DNA of 64,000 nt from Actinomadura sp. WMMA1423 (GTDB taxonomy: Bacteria; Actinomycetota; Actinomycetes; Streptosporangiales; Streptosporangiaceae): NCBI RefSeq assembly GCF_006547145.1, contig NZ_CP041244.1, positions 2,108,001 to 2,172,000 of the forward strand. Reading direction: 5' to 3'. Position 1 is the first letter of the stretch. Every line of letters begins with the position of its first letter. Shown one piece after another: positions 50,107-58,807 of this stretch. The position numbers and the translations under genes were made by a program. A model generated the notes under the pieces. It was not told where the DNA came from. It worked only from the letters and a program-made list of their open reading frames with translations, and did no database searches.

Positions 50107-51024
50107 TCACACTCCCCTGCTGAGCTGCTCGGAGATCTTCGACAGCTGCGCGAGCCGCCGGTCCAGGGAGGGGTGGGTGGAGAACAGCGAGGACACGCTG
50201 AAGCCCCTGCCGAGGGCCGGGGTGAAGAAGAACGCGTTGAACGCCTGCGAGGACCGCAGGTCGTTGGTCGGGATCCGCGCGATCTCGCCGCTGACCTTCG
50301 TCAGCGCGCTGGCCAGGGCCGAGGGGCGGCCGGTCAGCAGCGCGGCGGCGCGGTCGGCCGACAGCTCCCGGTAGCGCGACAGGGCCCGGGTGAGCAGGAA
50401 GCTGACCGCGTAGGCGAGCGCGCTGGCCGCCACGACCGCGAGCAGGATCAGCCCGGTGTTCTGGTCGTTGCTGCGGCGCCCGAACCCGCCCCACAGACCC
50501 CACTGGAGCCCGAACCGCGTGATGAGGCCGGCGAGGATGCCGAGGAACGAGGCGATCGTCATGACCGCGACGTCCTTGTGCGCCACGTGCGCCATCTCGT
50601 GCGCGAGCACGCCCTCCAGCTCGACCGGGTCGAGCCGGCGCAGCAGGCCGGTCGTCACGCAGACGACGGCCTTCTTCTGGTTGCGGCCGGTGGCGAACGC
50701 GTTCGGCACGTCGGTGTCGGCGATCGCGACCCGCGGCTTCGGGGCGTCCGACATCGCGCAGATGCGGTCGATGACGCCGTGCAGCTCGGGCGCCTCCTCC
50801 GGGGAGACGACCCGGCCGTGCATGGCGAACAGCGTCATCCGGTCGGAGAAGAAGTACTGGGCGAGAAGGAACAGCACCGCGAAGACCAGCGCGACTACGG
50901 CCCATTGCGGTACGAAAACGAAAAAAGCCCCCACGAAGACGACGTACACCAGCCCCAGCAGGAACATCGTCACGAGCATCCGCGATGTCAGCCCCCGGTC
51001 GGAGGCGTAGCGCGTCCTGGCCAT
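50107..51024 (-). CDS. htpX: Zinc metalloprotease HtpX
   Basis: 305 aa. M48-type membrane protease: two N-terminal helices, HEMAH in VLAHEMAHVAHKD, two further helices, and the third ligand Glu in RYRELSADRAAALL. It degrades misfolded membrane proteins from the cytoplasmic side. ATG at 51024 follows GGGGGTGG. Located between PspAA and PspAB as in many actinobacteria, linking it to envelope stress. Confidence 0.94.
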   Translation of the reverse strand: MARTRYASDRGLTSRMLVTMFLLGLVYVVFVGAFFVFVPQWAVVALVFAVLFLLAQYFFSDRMTLFAMHGRVVSPEEAPELHGVIDRICAMSDAPKPRVAIADTDVPNAFATGRNQKKAVVCVTTGLLRRLDPVELEGVLAHEMAHVAHKDVAVMTIASFLGILAGLITRFGLQWGLWGGFGRRSNDQNTGLILLAVVAASALAYAVSFLLTRALSRYRELSADRAAALLTGRPSALASALTKVSGEIARIPTNDLRSSQAFNAFFFTPALGRGFSVSSLFSTHPSLDRRLAQLSKISEQLSRGV

Positions 51025-51162
51025 GCGGCCACCCCCAGTCCTTGCTCCTATTCACTTGTATGAACGCCCAGGGCGCGGGTTTTGTGCCCGGATGTCCATA
51101 ACACCGCCTCCCGTTCGCGCGCAGGTCGGCCCGGGAGGGGACGGCCCGCGGCCGCGGCCGGG

Positions 51163-51441
51163 TCAGTCCGGGATGAGGCCCTCGTCCCCCAGCATGGAGC
51201 GCACCTCGTCGATGTGCGCGTCGGCCGGGGGCAGGATCAGCTCGGACGGCTCCAGGCTGTCCGGCGGCAGCGGCCTGCCCACCTTGCGGACGTTGTCCAG
51301 CAGGGCGTGCAGCGCGGCACGGAACGCGGTCTCGTCACCCGACTCGATCGCCGCCTCCAGCTCGGCGTCGAGGGTGTTGAGGGAGGACAGCTCCTCCTCG
51401 GCCACGTCCAGCTGGCCCTCGCCCATCAGGCGGACGATCAC
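51163..51441 (-). CDS. pspAA: PspA-associated protein PspAA
   Basis: 92 aa. Family features: IVRLMGEGQLDVAEEELSSLNTLDAELEAAIESGDETAFRAAL and LPPADAHIDEVRSMLGDEGLIPD. GTG at 51441 overlaps the PspA stop by 4 bases (GTGA), so the pair is translationally coupled. Probably regulates or binds PspA. Confidence 0.93.
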   Translation of the reverse strand: MIVRLMGEGQLDVAEEELSSLNTLDAELEAAIESGDETAFRAALHALLDNVRKVGRPLPPDSLEPSELILPPADAHIDEVRSMLGDEGLIPD

Positions 51442-52244
51442 TGGGCACCCCCGGGGTTCTGCGGCCACGGCGCCTGCTGGGGGGTGTCCTGCTGCTGGTG
51501 CGGCTGCGCGGTCGGCGTGCCCTGGTTCAGCTCCTTGGGCGCGGGGCCCTGGCCGAGTTCGGCCTTGAGGCGCTCGAGCTCCATGTCGACGCCGGGACCG
51601 GAGCCCATCCGGTCGAGCTCGGCCTGGATGTCGTCCTTCGGCCCGGAGAAGTCCTCCAGGGCGCCGGAGGCCAGCAGCTCGTCGATCGCGCCGGCGCGGG
51701 CCTTCATCGTGTCGGTCTTCTCCTCGGCGCGCTGGATCGCCAGGCCGACGTCGCCCATCTCCTCGGAGATGCCGGAGAACGCCTCGTTGATCTTGGTCTG
51801 CGCCTCGGCGGCCGTGTAGGTCGCCTTGATCGTCTCCTTGCGGGTGCGGAAGGAGTCGACCTTGGCCTGCAGCCGCTGGGAGGCGAGCGTGAGCTTCTCC
51901 TCCTCGCCCTGGAGCTGCTGGTACTGCCCGCGCAGATCGTTGAGCTGGCTCTCCAGGCCGGAGCGGCGGGTCAGCGCCTCGCGGGCGAGGTCCTCGCGGC
52001 CCACCTGCAGCGCCTTCTTGCCCTGGTCGGTCAGCTTGCTCTGCTGCTGCTCGAGCTGGTTGATCTGCAGCTCGAGACGCTTGCGCGAGGTGGCGACGTC
52101 GGCGACCCCGCGACGGACCTTCTGCAGCATCTCCAGCTGGCGCTGGTAGGAGTAATCGAGGGTCTCCCGAGGGTCTTCCATCCGGTCCAGGGCCCTGTTC
52201 GCCTTGGACTTGAAGATCATCGACATTCGCTTCATCACGCTCAT
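51438..52244 (-). CDS. pspA: PspA/IM30 family membrane-stress protein
   Basis: 268 aa. Almost entirely coiled coil (residues 20-220), starting with the amphipathic helix MSMIFKSKANRALDRMEDP that binds stressed membranes, and with SYQRQLEMLQKVRRGVADVATSRKRLE typical of IM30. The last 45 residues are Pro/Gln-rich and disordered. It forms ESCRT-III-like assemblies that stabilise the membrane. ATG at 52244 has only a weak upstream GGGA. Confidence 0.95.
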   Translation of the reverse strand: MSVMKRMSMIFKSKANRALDRMEDPRETLDYSYQRQLEMLQKVRRGVADVATSRKRLELQINQLEQQQSKLTDQGKKALQVGREDLAREALTRRSGLESQLNDLRGQYQQLQGEEEKLTLASQRLQAKVDSFRTRKETIKATYTAAEAQTKINEAFSGISEEMGDVGLAIQRAEEKTDTMKARAGAIDELLASGALEDFSGPKDDIQAELDRMGSGPGVDMELERLKAELGQGPAPKELNQGTPTAQPHQQQDTPQQAPWPQNPGGAQ

Positions 52245-52377
52245 CGCGCGGCGCCGGTCCCTTCGTGCTGTCGCCTCAGTCGTGAACTGGGCTCAATGAC
52301 CACTGCTGGGGTTCTTATCACCCTACGCGTTAACGCGCGAGGCAGCCACGATGTTCGCAGCCGGTAGGCTGATCCCT

Positions 52378-52953
52378 GTGTTCAAGCGTCGTACCCCGGA
52401 GGCCCCGCCGGATCCTCCTCAGGTAGTAAAGCCCGGCGGCAAGGGCCGTCCCACGCCCAAGCGGAGCGAGGCCGAGAAGCGGCGCCGCCAGCCGATCACG
52501 GCGCCGTCGACCCGCAAGGAGGCCTACCGCAAGGTGCGGGAGCGGCAGGCCGCCGACCGCGCCAGGGCCCGCCAGGGAATGGCCAAGGGCGACGAGAAGC
52601 ACCTGCTCAAGCGGGACAGGGGCCCCGTCCGGCGGCTGGCGCGCGACTACGTCGACGCCCGCCGCACGTTCGGCTCCTACCTGATGTACGTCATGTTCGC
52701 GCTGGTGCTGCTGAGCATGCTGCCGATCCCGGCGGCCAAGCTGCTGGTGCTGTTCGTGCCGCCGCTGCTGCTCGTCGTGGTGTTCGGCGAGGGCCTGATG
52801 CTGAGCCGCGGCATCAAGCGGCTGGCCGCCGAGCGCTACCCCGACGAGGACCCCAAGGGGGTCGGCATGTACGCCGCCATGCGCGCGATGCAGATCCGCC
52901 GGCTGCGGATCCCGAACCCGCGGGTGCGGGTCGGTGAGAAGGACAAGGTCTGA
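52378..52953 (+). CDS. DUF3043 membrane protein
   Basis: 191 aa. A basic, Arg/Lys-rich N-terminal half (KRRTPEAPP, PKRSEAEKRRRQPI, RKEAYRKVRERQAADRARARQG) precedes two hydrophobic helices around residues 110-150, then IKRLAAERYPDEDPKGVGMYAAMRAMQIRRLRIP. This is the actinobacterial DUF3043 pattern, function unknown (Rv2206 in M. tuberculosis, from memory). GTG at 52378 lies 7 bases below TAGGCT with no ribosome site, so it is leaderless; an upstream in-frame ATG would extend into the promoter. Confidence 0.92.
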   Translation: MFKRRTPEAPPDPPQVVKPGGKGRPTPKRSEAEKRRRQPITAPSTRKEAYRKVRERQAADRARARQGMAKGDEKHLLKRDRGPVRRLARDYVDARRTFGSYLMYVMFALVLLSMLPIPAAKLLVLFVPPLLLVVVFGEGLMLSRGIKRLAAERYPDEDPKGVGMYAAMRAMQIRRLRIPNPRVRVGEKDKV

Positions 52954-53081
52954 GGGCAGGGACTGAGGGCCGGTCCCGAGGTCCGGCCTGAGGTCAGGGC
53001 CTTGGGGCCGGGGTCGGACGCGCCCCGGGCGTGGCCGTTCTCCGCTCACCGCACGATCGCCCCGGGGCTAGGGTCGGGAAC

Positions 53082-54083
53082 ATGGAGTTCCGAAACCTGG
53101 GCCGGAGCGGTCTGAAGATCAGCGAGATCGCGTACGGCAACTGGCTCACCCACGGCTCGCAGGTCGAGGAGGACGCGGCGCGCGCGTGCGTGCGGGCGGC
53201 CCTCGACGAGGGCGTCACCACGTTCGACACCGCCGACGTCTACGCCGGGACGCGCGCGGAGGAGGTCCTCGGGCGCGCGCTGAAGGGGCAGCGCCGCGAG
53301 GGGCTGGAGATCTTCACCAAGGTCTACTGGCCCACGGGTCCCGGCGTGAACGACCGGGGGCTCTCGCGCAAGCACGTGTTCGAGTCGATCCACGGCTCCC
53401 TGCGCCGCCTCGGGACCGACTACGTGGACCTCTACCAGGCGCACCGGTTCGACTACGAGACCCCGCTCGAGGAGACGCTGCGCGCCTTCGACGACCTCGT
53501 CCGGCAGGGCAAGGTCCTCTACGTCGGCGTCTCGGAGTGGCGGGCCGAGGAGATCGAGCGCGCCCTGAAGATCGCCGACGAGATGGGGTTCGACCGGATC
53601 GTCTCCAGCCAGCCGCAGTACTCGATGCTGTGGCGGGTCATCGAGGAGGAGGTCGTCCCGCTCTGCGAGCGCGAGGGCGTCGGGCAGATCGTCTGGTCGC
53701 CGATCGCGCAGGGCGTCCTGACCGGCAAGTACAAGCCGGGGCAGCCCCTGCCGGAGGGGTCGCGCGCCACCGACGACAAGGGCGGCGCCGACATGATCAA
53801 GCGCTACCTGGACGACGACCTGCTGACCCGCGTGCAGAACCTGCGGCCGGTCGCGGACGACCTCGGCCTGTCGATGGCGCAGCTCGCGATCGCCTGGACG
53901 CTGCAGAACCCGAACGTCTCGGCGGCGATCGTCGGCGCGTCCCGGCCCGAGCAGGTCGCCGACAACGTGAAGGCGGCCGGGGTGAAGCTCGACGCCGACG
54001 TGATGAAGCGGATCGACGAGATCCTCGGCGGGAGCGTCATCCGCGACCCGGCCAAGACCGTCAGCCCGCGCAGGCGCCCCTGA
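53082..54083 (+). CDS. Aldo/keto reductase (Kv-beta-like)
   Basis: 333 aa, a TIM-barrel NADPH reductase. Catalytic tetrad visible: Asp and Tyr in FDTADVYAG, Lys in IFTKVYWP, His in LYQAHRFD. The C-terminal NADPH-binding region SAAIVGASRPEQVADN is intact, and GLSRKHVFESIHGSLRRLGTDYVDLY matches the voltage-gated potassium-channel beta-subunit group. ATG at 53082 lies 7 bases below TAGGGT, leaderless. Substrate unknown. Confidence 0.93.
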   Translation: MEFRNLGRSGLKISEIAYGNWLTHGSQVEEDAARACVRAALDEGVTTFDTADVYAGTRAEEVLGRALKGQRREGLEIFTKVYWPTGPGVNDRGLSRKHVFESIHGSLRRLGTDYVDLYQAHRFDYETPLEETLRAFDDLVRQGKVLYVGVSEWRAEEIERALKIADEMGFDRIVSSQPQYSMLWRVIEEEVVPLCEREGVGQIVWSPIAQGVLTGKYKPGQPLPEGSRATDDKGGADMIKRYLDDDLLTRVQNLRPVADDLGLSMAQLAIAWTLQNPNVSAAIVGASRPEQVADNVKAAGVKLDADVMKRIDEILGGSVIRDPAKTVSPRRRP

Positions 54084-54090
54084 GCACGGC

Positions 54091-54121
54091 AGGGCCGCGG
54101 AGCGCGACGCTCCGCGGCCCT
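54091..54121. terminator. Bidirectional terminator after the aldo/keto reductase gene
   Basis: Perfect 14-bp stem, 54091-54104 with 54108-54121, loop CGA. Lies between convergent genes. Confidence 0.85.
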
Positions 54122-54150
54122 CGCCGTCTCCGGCCCTTCAGCCCTGCCCG

Positions 54151-54348
54151 TCACTCGGGGTCGTGCAGGCTCATCCCGTACACGACGGTGTCGCCGTCCA
54201 GCAGGGCGACCTTGTCGACCTCGTCCGCGCGCAGCCCCCGCCAGTTCTCCCCCAGCCAGCTCTCCGCGTCGGCCTGGGTGGAGAAGGTCTCCTCCGACAT
54301 GCCGATCATGTGCCCGTCGGCCTTCTCCAGCCGCCAGCTCCACGCCAT
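54151..54348 (-). CDS. Small conserved hypothetical protein
   Basis: 65 aa. Sequence begins AWSWRLEKADGHMIGMSEETFSTQADAESWLGENW and ends VALLDGDTVVYGMSLHDPE. Proteins with this WSWR...QADAESWLGE pattern recur in actinobacteria but have no known role. It looks like a compact mixed alpha/beta fold with four Trp. ATG at 54348 follows GGAGG. Third positions are strongly G/C, supporting real coding. Confidence 0.85.
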   Translation of the reverse strand: MAWSWRLEKADGHMIGMSEETFSTQADAESWLGENWRGLRADEVDKVALLDGDTVVYGMSLHDPE

Positions 54349-54385
54349 CGCCCTCGACCTCCCTCGTCGCGGTGAGACTAGCCGG

Positions 54386-55279
54386 TCAGGAGGCCGCCTC
54401 TATGGCGCGGCGCAGCGCGTCCGGGGATTCGGTGTCGGACGAGCCCAGACCCCGGCCGTTGACGCGCACGGTGGGCGTGCCGCTCACATTGGACGACGAC
54501 ACGTAGCCTGCGCTGACGACCTTCACGCTCTCCGCATACCGCTGGCTCCGCACGCACGACGTGAAGTCGTCGCTCGTCAGCCCGAGCGGCGCCGCGTAGG
54601 AGACCAGCTCCTCGATCCGGTAGCCCGTAGTGTTCTCGGAGGCGGGCTGGTGGGCGTAGAGGGCGTCCTGGTAGGACAGCCAGTGCGCGCCGTCGGTGAC
54701 GCATCGCAGGGCCGCCGCGGCCCGCAGCGAGTTGCCGTGGGTCGGCTCCTGCCCCGCGGTGAAGATCAGCATCGGATGGAAGACGACCTTGGCGCGGCCC
54801 TCGACGGCCAGCCGCTTGAGCATCGGGTCGTGCATGCGGTCGAAGGCGCCGCACGGCGGGCAGGCGAAGTCCTCGTAGATGTCGACGACCGGGGCCGTGA
54901 CGCCCGGGCGGGCCATGACGAGGCTCCCGTCCGCGAGCGGCGTGGCCTCCGCACCGCCGGCGATCTTGCCGACCCGCAGCGGCTGGGCCCCGCCGCCGTC
55001 GTCTCCGCCGTCCCCGTCCCGGACGACCAGGGCGAACACCCCGCCTGCGACCAGCAGCAGGACGAGCCCGGCGCCGACCAGCGCGATCACCAGACCGCCG
55101 CCGCCCCGGCGTCCGGGCGGCGGCGTCCCGGGCGGCGGGTACGGCCCCGGCTGCCAGCCGGGCCCGGGAGGCGGTCCCGGCGCGGGTCCGCCCGGCGGGA
55201 CTCCGGGCGGACCGTAGGGCGGCTGCTGCCCGCCCCGGCCGGGTTGCGGGGGCCAGGGCGCGTTCGGGGGGTTGCCCAC
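54386..55279 (-). CDS. Membrane-anchored DsbA-like thioredoxin
   Basis: 297 aa. About 70 residues of Pro/Gly-rich cytoplasmic tail, one transmembrane helix (GGLVIALVGAGLVLLLVAGGVFALVV), then an external DsbA-type thioredoxin fold with active site FACPPCGAF and the cis-Pro in SGTPTVRVNG. A second Cys pair (RCVTDG and TSCVRS) is likely structural. GTG at 55279 follows GGAGGAG; an ATG at 55306 has poor spacing. Such proteins make or isomerise disulfides in exported proteins. Divergent from cobU. Confidence 0.9.
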   Translation of the reverse strand: MGNPPNAPWPPQPGRGGQQPPYGPPGVPPGGPAPGPPPGPGWQPGPYPPPGTPPPGRRGGGGLVIALVGAGLVLLLVAGGVFALVVRDGDGGDDGGGAQPLRVGKIAGGAEATPLADGSLVMARPGVTAPVVDIYEDFACPPCGAFDRMHDPMLKRLAVEGRAKVVFHPMLIFTAGQEPTHGNSLRAAAALRCVTDGAHWLSYQDALYAHQPASENTTGYRIEELVSYAAPLGLTSDDFTSCVRSQRYAESVKVVSAGYVSSSNVSGTPTVRVNGRGLGSSDTESPDALRRAIEAAS

Positions 55280-55346
55280 CGGACTCCTCCAGAGGGGGGA
55301 CGTCATGATCCTTCGAACCGAGCGTAACCGTAGAGTTCCGGACGGG

Positions 55347-56291
55347 ATGAACATCGAGCTTCGCGGCATCGCCGCCGCACAGGGCTGGCCGGCGCCGGGG
55401 TGCCGGTGCGCCTCGTGCGGCCGGCTGCGCGCGGCGGGCGTCCGGCACGGGCCGCTCGCCGCCGTGGTCGACGGCGTCGCGCTGGAGGACCTGCCGCGCA
55501 CGGACGTGCCCGGCGGGTACGAGGTCCTCGCGCCCGGCGGAGGGCGCGCGCTGGTGGCGGCGGGCCCGGGGACGAGGCCGGAGCCGCCCCCGGGCGCCGA
55601 GTACGAGGCCGTACTGCTGGACCTGGCCGGCTCGCCGGAGCACCTGGGGTACCTGCGCCGGACCGGGGCCGTGACACCCGGGACCCGGATCGTGGCCGTC
55701 CACGTCGACCACCGCTTGCCCTCGCCGTCCGAACTGGACCGGTGCATGGCCTTCTGGAAGCGCCCGGAGCACGGCCCGTTCCGGACGCTGCTGCTCGGCG
55801 GCGCCCGGTCGGGCAAGTCGGCCGAGGCGGAGCTGCGCCTGGCCGCGTGCCCGGACGTCCTCTACGTCGCGACCGGCCCGGTGCGCGACGACGACCCCGC
55901 ATGGGCCGAGCGCGTCGCCGCGCACCGGCTCCGCCGCCCGGCGTGGTGGCGCACGGTGGAGACGGCCGGCCTCGCGGAGGTGCTCGCGTCGGCGACGGGC
56001 CCGGTCCTAGTGGACGGCGTCGGCACCTGGCTCGCGGCCGCGATGGCGGAGACGGACGCCTGGGAGGAGCCGTCGCGGGTGCTGCCGCTGGTGGACGAGC
56101 TCGTCGCGGCCTGGCGGGGCACGGCGGCGCGGGTCGTCGCGGTGAGCGACGAGGTCGGGCTCTCACTGGTGCCGACGACCGCGTCCGGGCGCGCTTTCCG
56201 CGACGTGCTCGGCCTCGCCAACCAGCGGCTCGCCGCCGAGTCCGAGGAGGCCGCGCTGGTCGTCGCGGGCCGCGTCATGGAGCTCGGATGA
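55347..56291 (+). CDS. cobU: Adenosylcobinamide kinase/guanylyltransferase with degenerate N-terminal domain
   Basis: 314 aa. The C-terminal 175 residues are CobU: P-loop LLLGGARSGKSAEAE, the His for GMP transfer in VAAHRLRRPAWWRT, and VVAVSDEVGLSLVPTTASGRAFRDVLGLANQRLA. It phosphorylates adenosylcobinamide and adds GMP in B12 assembly. The N-terminal 135 residues (GWPAPGCRCASCGRLRAAG, then GVALED, then TRIVAVHVDHRLPSPSELDR) resemble the metallo-beta-lactamase domain fused to some actinobacterial CobU, but the HXHXDH metal site is gone. ATG at 55347 has TAGAGT 10 bases upstream. Overlaps cobS by 4 bases. Confidence 0.9.
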   Translation: MNIELRGIAAAQGWPAPGCRCASCGRLRAAGVRHGPLAAVVDGVALEDLPRTDVPGGYEVLAPGGGRALVAAGPGTRPEPPPGAEYEAVLLDLAGSPEHLGYLRRTGAVTPGTRIVAVHVDHRLPSPSELDRCMAFWKRPEHGPFRTLLLGGARSGKSAEAELRLAACPDVLYVATGPVRDDDPAWAERVAAHRLRRPAWWRTVETAGLAEVLASATGPVLVDGVGTWLAAAMAETDAWEEPSRVLPLVDELVAAWRGTAARVVAVSDEVGLSLVPTTASGRAFRDVLGLANQRLAAESEEAALVVAGRVMELG

Positions 56292-57046
56292 CCGCGGGCC
56301 TGCGGCTGGCGGTCACGCTGCTCACCGTCGTCCCGCTGCCGGCCGGGCGCGTCGACCGGGAGGCCGCGCGCCGGGCGATGCTGCTCGCCCCCGCCGCCGG
56401 GCTGATCCCGGGCGGCGCGGCCGCGCTGGTCCTGCTCGCCGGCGACGCGCTCGGCCTCTCCCGGCTGCTCGCGGCGGCGCTCGCGGTGGCCGCCACGGCG
56501 GCCGCCACCCGCGCCCTGCATCTGGACGGACTCGCCGACCTCGCCGACGGGCTCGGCAGCGGGCGCCCCGCCGCCGAGGCGCTGGCGGTCATGAAGCGGT
56601 CCGACATCGGCCCGTTCGGCGTCGTCACCCTGCTGCTGGCCCTGCTGGTCCAGGCGGCGGCCCTGGCCTCGGCGCCGCACCCGGCGGCCGCCGCGCTGGT
56701 CGCGGCGGCCGCCGGCCGGCTGACGCTCGCCTGGGCCTGCCGCCGGGGCGTGCCGTCCGCGCGCCCCGGCGGGCTCGGCGCCCTGGTGGCGGGCACGGTG
56801 CCGACGCGCGCGGCGATCGCCGTCACGGCCGCCGTCCTCGCCGCCTGCGCGGCCGCGGGCGCCGCCGCCGGCGGCCTCGGCGGCGCCCTGCACGGCGCGG
56901 CGGCGGTGGCCGCCGGGCTGGCCGCGGCCCTGCTGACGCTCCGCCGCGCCGTCCGCCGCCTCGGCGGGGTGACCGGCGACGTGCTCGGCGCCCTCGTCGA
57001 GGTCGCCGCGACGGCCGCGCTGGTCGCCCTCGCGGCGCTCCCCTGA
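56288..57046 (+). CDS. cobS: Adenosylcobinamide-GDP ribazoletransferase
   Basis: 252 aa, six or so hydrophobic helices, an integral membrane enzyme joining adenosylcobinamide-GDP to alpha-ribazole in the last step of B12 synthesis. Motifs: LTVVPLPAG near the start, RALHLDGLADLADGLGS (metal-binding Asp cluster) and MKRSDIGPFGVV. ATG at 56288 overlaps the cobU stop (ATGA) with GGAG five bases upstream. Confidence 0.95.
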   Translation: MTAGLRLAVTLLTVVPLPAGRVDREAARRAMLLAPAAGLIPGGAAALVLLAGDALGLSRLLAAALAVAATAAATRALHLDGLADLADGLGSGRPAAEALAVMKRSDIGPFGVVTLLLALLVQAAALASAPHPAAAALVAAAAGRLTLAWACRRGVPSARPGGLGALVAGTVPTRAAIAVTAAVLAACAAAGAAAGGLGGALHGAAAVAAGLAAALLTLRRAVRRLGGVTGDVLGALVEVAATAALVALAALP

Positions 57047-57050
57047 GGGC

Positions 57051-57074
57051 GCGGCGGCCGGGGGGAGCCGCCGC
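57051..57074 (+). terminator. Possible terminator after cobS
   Basis: GCGGCGGC (57051-57058) pairs with GCCGCCGC (57067-57074) around an 8-base loop, 5 bases beyond the cobS stop. Short, no U tract. Confidence 0.45.
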
Positions 57075-57171
57075 CGGGCCGCGGGGAAGCGCAGGCCGGG
57101 GGGCGGCCGGGCGGGCAATGCTTGATCCAAAAGGGCGAAACCGGTCACCAGGAGGACTAACATCGGGCTAC

Positions 57172-58650
57172 GTGACGAGCATCAGCCTTGACAGCGCAGA
57201 CCTGGCCGGCCTCGACGTCGACGCGATCGTGATCGGCGTCGCCCCCGCGGAGGCGGGCGCCGCGCCGGCAGCCGGTGCCGAAGCCCTCGACCGCGCGATG
57301 GACGGCGGACTCGCCGGCGCGCTGGACGCGCTCGGCGCCACGGGCAAGGCCGGCGAGGTGACCAGGCTGCCGTCGCTCGGCGCCGTCCCCGCCAAGGTCA
57401 TCGTGGCCGCCGGGCTGGGCGGGAGCCCGACCGCCGAGGACCTGCGCCGCGCCGCGGGCGCCGCCGTCCGCTCCCTCGCCGGCACCGCCCGGGTCGCGGT
57501 CGCGCTCCCCGCCTCGGGCGCCGAGGACGTCGAGGCCGTCGCGCTGGGCGCGCTGCTCGGCGCCTACTCCTTCGACTCCTTCCGCACCGGCGACGGCCGC
57601 AAGAGCCCGGTCGAGGAGATCCGCCTGATCGCGTCCGGGTCCGAGGAGGCCGCCGTCGGGCGCGCCCGCACCCTCGCCGCGTCCGTCAAGCTCGTCCGCG
57701 ACCTGGTGAACACTCCGCCGTCCCACCTGTCCCCCGAGGACTTCGCCGGCGAGGCCGAGCGGGTCGCCGCCGAGACCGGCCTCGCCATCGAGGTGCTGGA
57801 CGAGAAGGCCCTCGTCGAGGGCGGGTACGGCGGCATCGCGGGCGTCGGGCAGGGATCGGTGAACCCGCCGCGCCTGGTCCGGCTCGCCTACACCCACCCC
57901 GAGGCGTCCAAGACCCTCGCCCTCGTCGGCAAGGGCATCACGTTCGACTCCGGCGGCCTGTCCCTCAAGCCCAGCGAGGCGATGGACTGGATGAAGTCCG
58001 ACATGGGCGGCGCCGCCGCGGTGCTCGGCGCGCTCGCCGCCATCGCCGAGCTGCGTCCCGCGGTCAACGTCGTCGGCTACCTCGCGATCGCCGAGAACAT
58101 GCCGAGCGGCACCGCGCAGCGCCCGTCCGACGTGCTGCGCATCTACGGCGGCAAGACCGTGGAGGTCCTCAACACCGACGCCGAGGGCCGGCTCGTCATG
58201 GCCGACGCCCTCGTCCGCGCCGGCGAGGACTCCCCCGACCTCATCGTGGACGTCGCCACCCTGACCGGCGCGCAGCTCGTCGCCCTCGGCACGCGGACCG
58301 CCGGCGTCATGGCCAACGACGACGGCGTGCGTGAGAAGGTGGTCGCGGCGGCCGAGCGCGCGGGCGAGCCCTCCTGGGGCATGCCGCTCCCCCCGGAGCT
58401 GCGCAAGGGCCTCGACTCGGCGGTGGCCGACATCGCCAACATCAGCGGCGAGCGCTGGGGCGGCATGCTGGTAGCCGGGACGTTCCTCAAGGAGTTCGTG
58501 CCGGACGGCGTCAAGTGGGCGCACCTCGACATCGCGGGCCCGGCCTTCCACAAGGGCGAGCCGTACGGGTACACGCCGAAGGGCGGTACCGGTGCGGCGG
58601 CCCGCACGCTGGTCCAGATCGCCGAGGACGTCGCCGCGGGCGTCCTGTAA
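57172..58650 (+). CDS. pepA: Leucyl aminopeptidase (M17)
   Basis: 492 aa. The N-terminal macro-like domain is followed by the M17 catalytic domain: KGITFDSGGLSLKP (Lys and Asp metal ligands), MKSDMGGAAAV (Asp) and NTDAEGRLVMADAL (the family signature with Asp, Glu and Arg). Removes N-terminal residues from peptides, hexameric, two metals. GTG at 57172 lies 8 bases below TAACAT, suggesting a leaderless start; an ATG at 57118 would extend into the promoter. Rv2213 is the positional equivalent, from memory. Confidence 0.93.
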   Translation: MTSISLDSADLAGLDVDAIVIGVAPAEAGAAPAAGAEALDRAMDGGLAGALDALGATGKAGEVTRLPSLGAVPAKVIVAAGLGGSPTAEDLRRAAGAAVRSLAGTARVAVALPASGAEDVEAVALGALLGAYSFDSFRTGDGRKSPVEEIRLIASGSEEAAVGRARTLAASVKLVRDLVNTPPSHLSPEDFAGEAERVAAETGLAIEVLDEKALVEGGYGGIAGVGQGSVNPPRLVRLAYTHPEASKTLALVGKGITFDSGGLSLKPSEAMDWMKSDMGGAAAVLGALAAIAELRPAVNVVGYLAIAENMPSGTAQRPSDVLRIYGGKTVEVLNTDAEGRLVMADALVRAGEDSPDLIVDVATLTGAQLVALGTRTAGVMANDDGVREKVVAAAERAGEPSWGMPLPPELRKGLDSAVADIANISGERWGGMLVAGTFLKEFVPDGVKWAHLDIAGPAFHKGEPYGYTPKGGTGAAARTLVQIAEDVAAGVL

Positions 58651-58760
58651 GGCGCCGGGGAATCCCGCGGGGGCCCCGCACGCTGTGAGCGGGCGGAGAA
58701 CAGAATAGGTTTTCTTGTGGCGGTGGGGGCCCGGGTACCGGTGCGCCCCGCCCCGCCCAG

Positions 58761-58783
58761 GGCGCCGCGATCCACGCGGCGCC
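58761..58783 (+). promoter_or_regulatory. Hairpin in the lpdA leader
   Basis: GGCGCCGCG (58761-58769) and CGCGGCGCC (58775-58783) form a perfect 9-bp stem around ATCCA, 24 bases before the lpdA start and 12 before its AAGGGAG. With TAGGTT at about 58707 as a -10 candidate, the leader would be near 95 bases. Possible control element or simple RNA stabiliser. Confidence 0.4.
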
Positions 58784-58807
58784 ACAACCGGGGAAAGGGA
58801 GCGTCCA

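Noticed and set aside
51025-51162. Plus-strand frame starting at 51023 as a gene
   Set aside because: It runs antisense to pspAA and pspA and is Ser/Pro/Arg-rich; no ribosome site.
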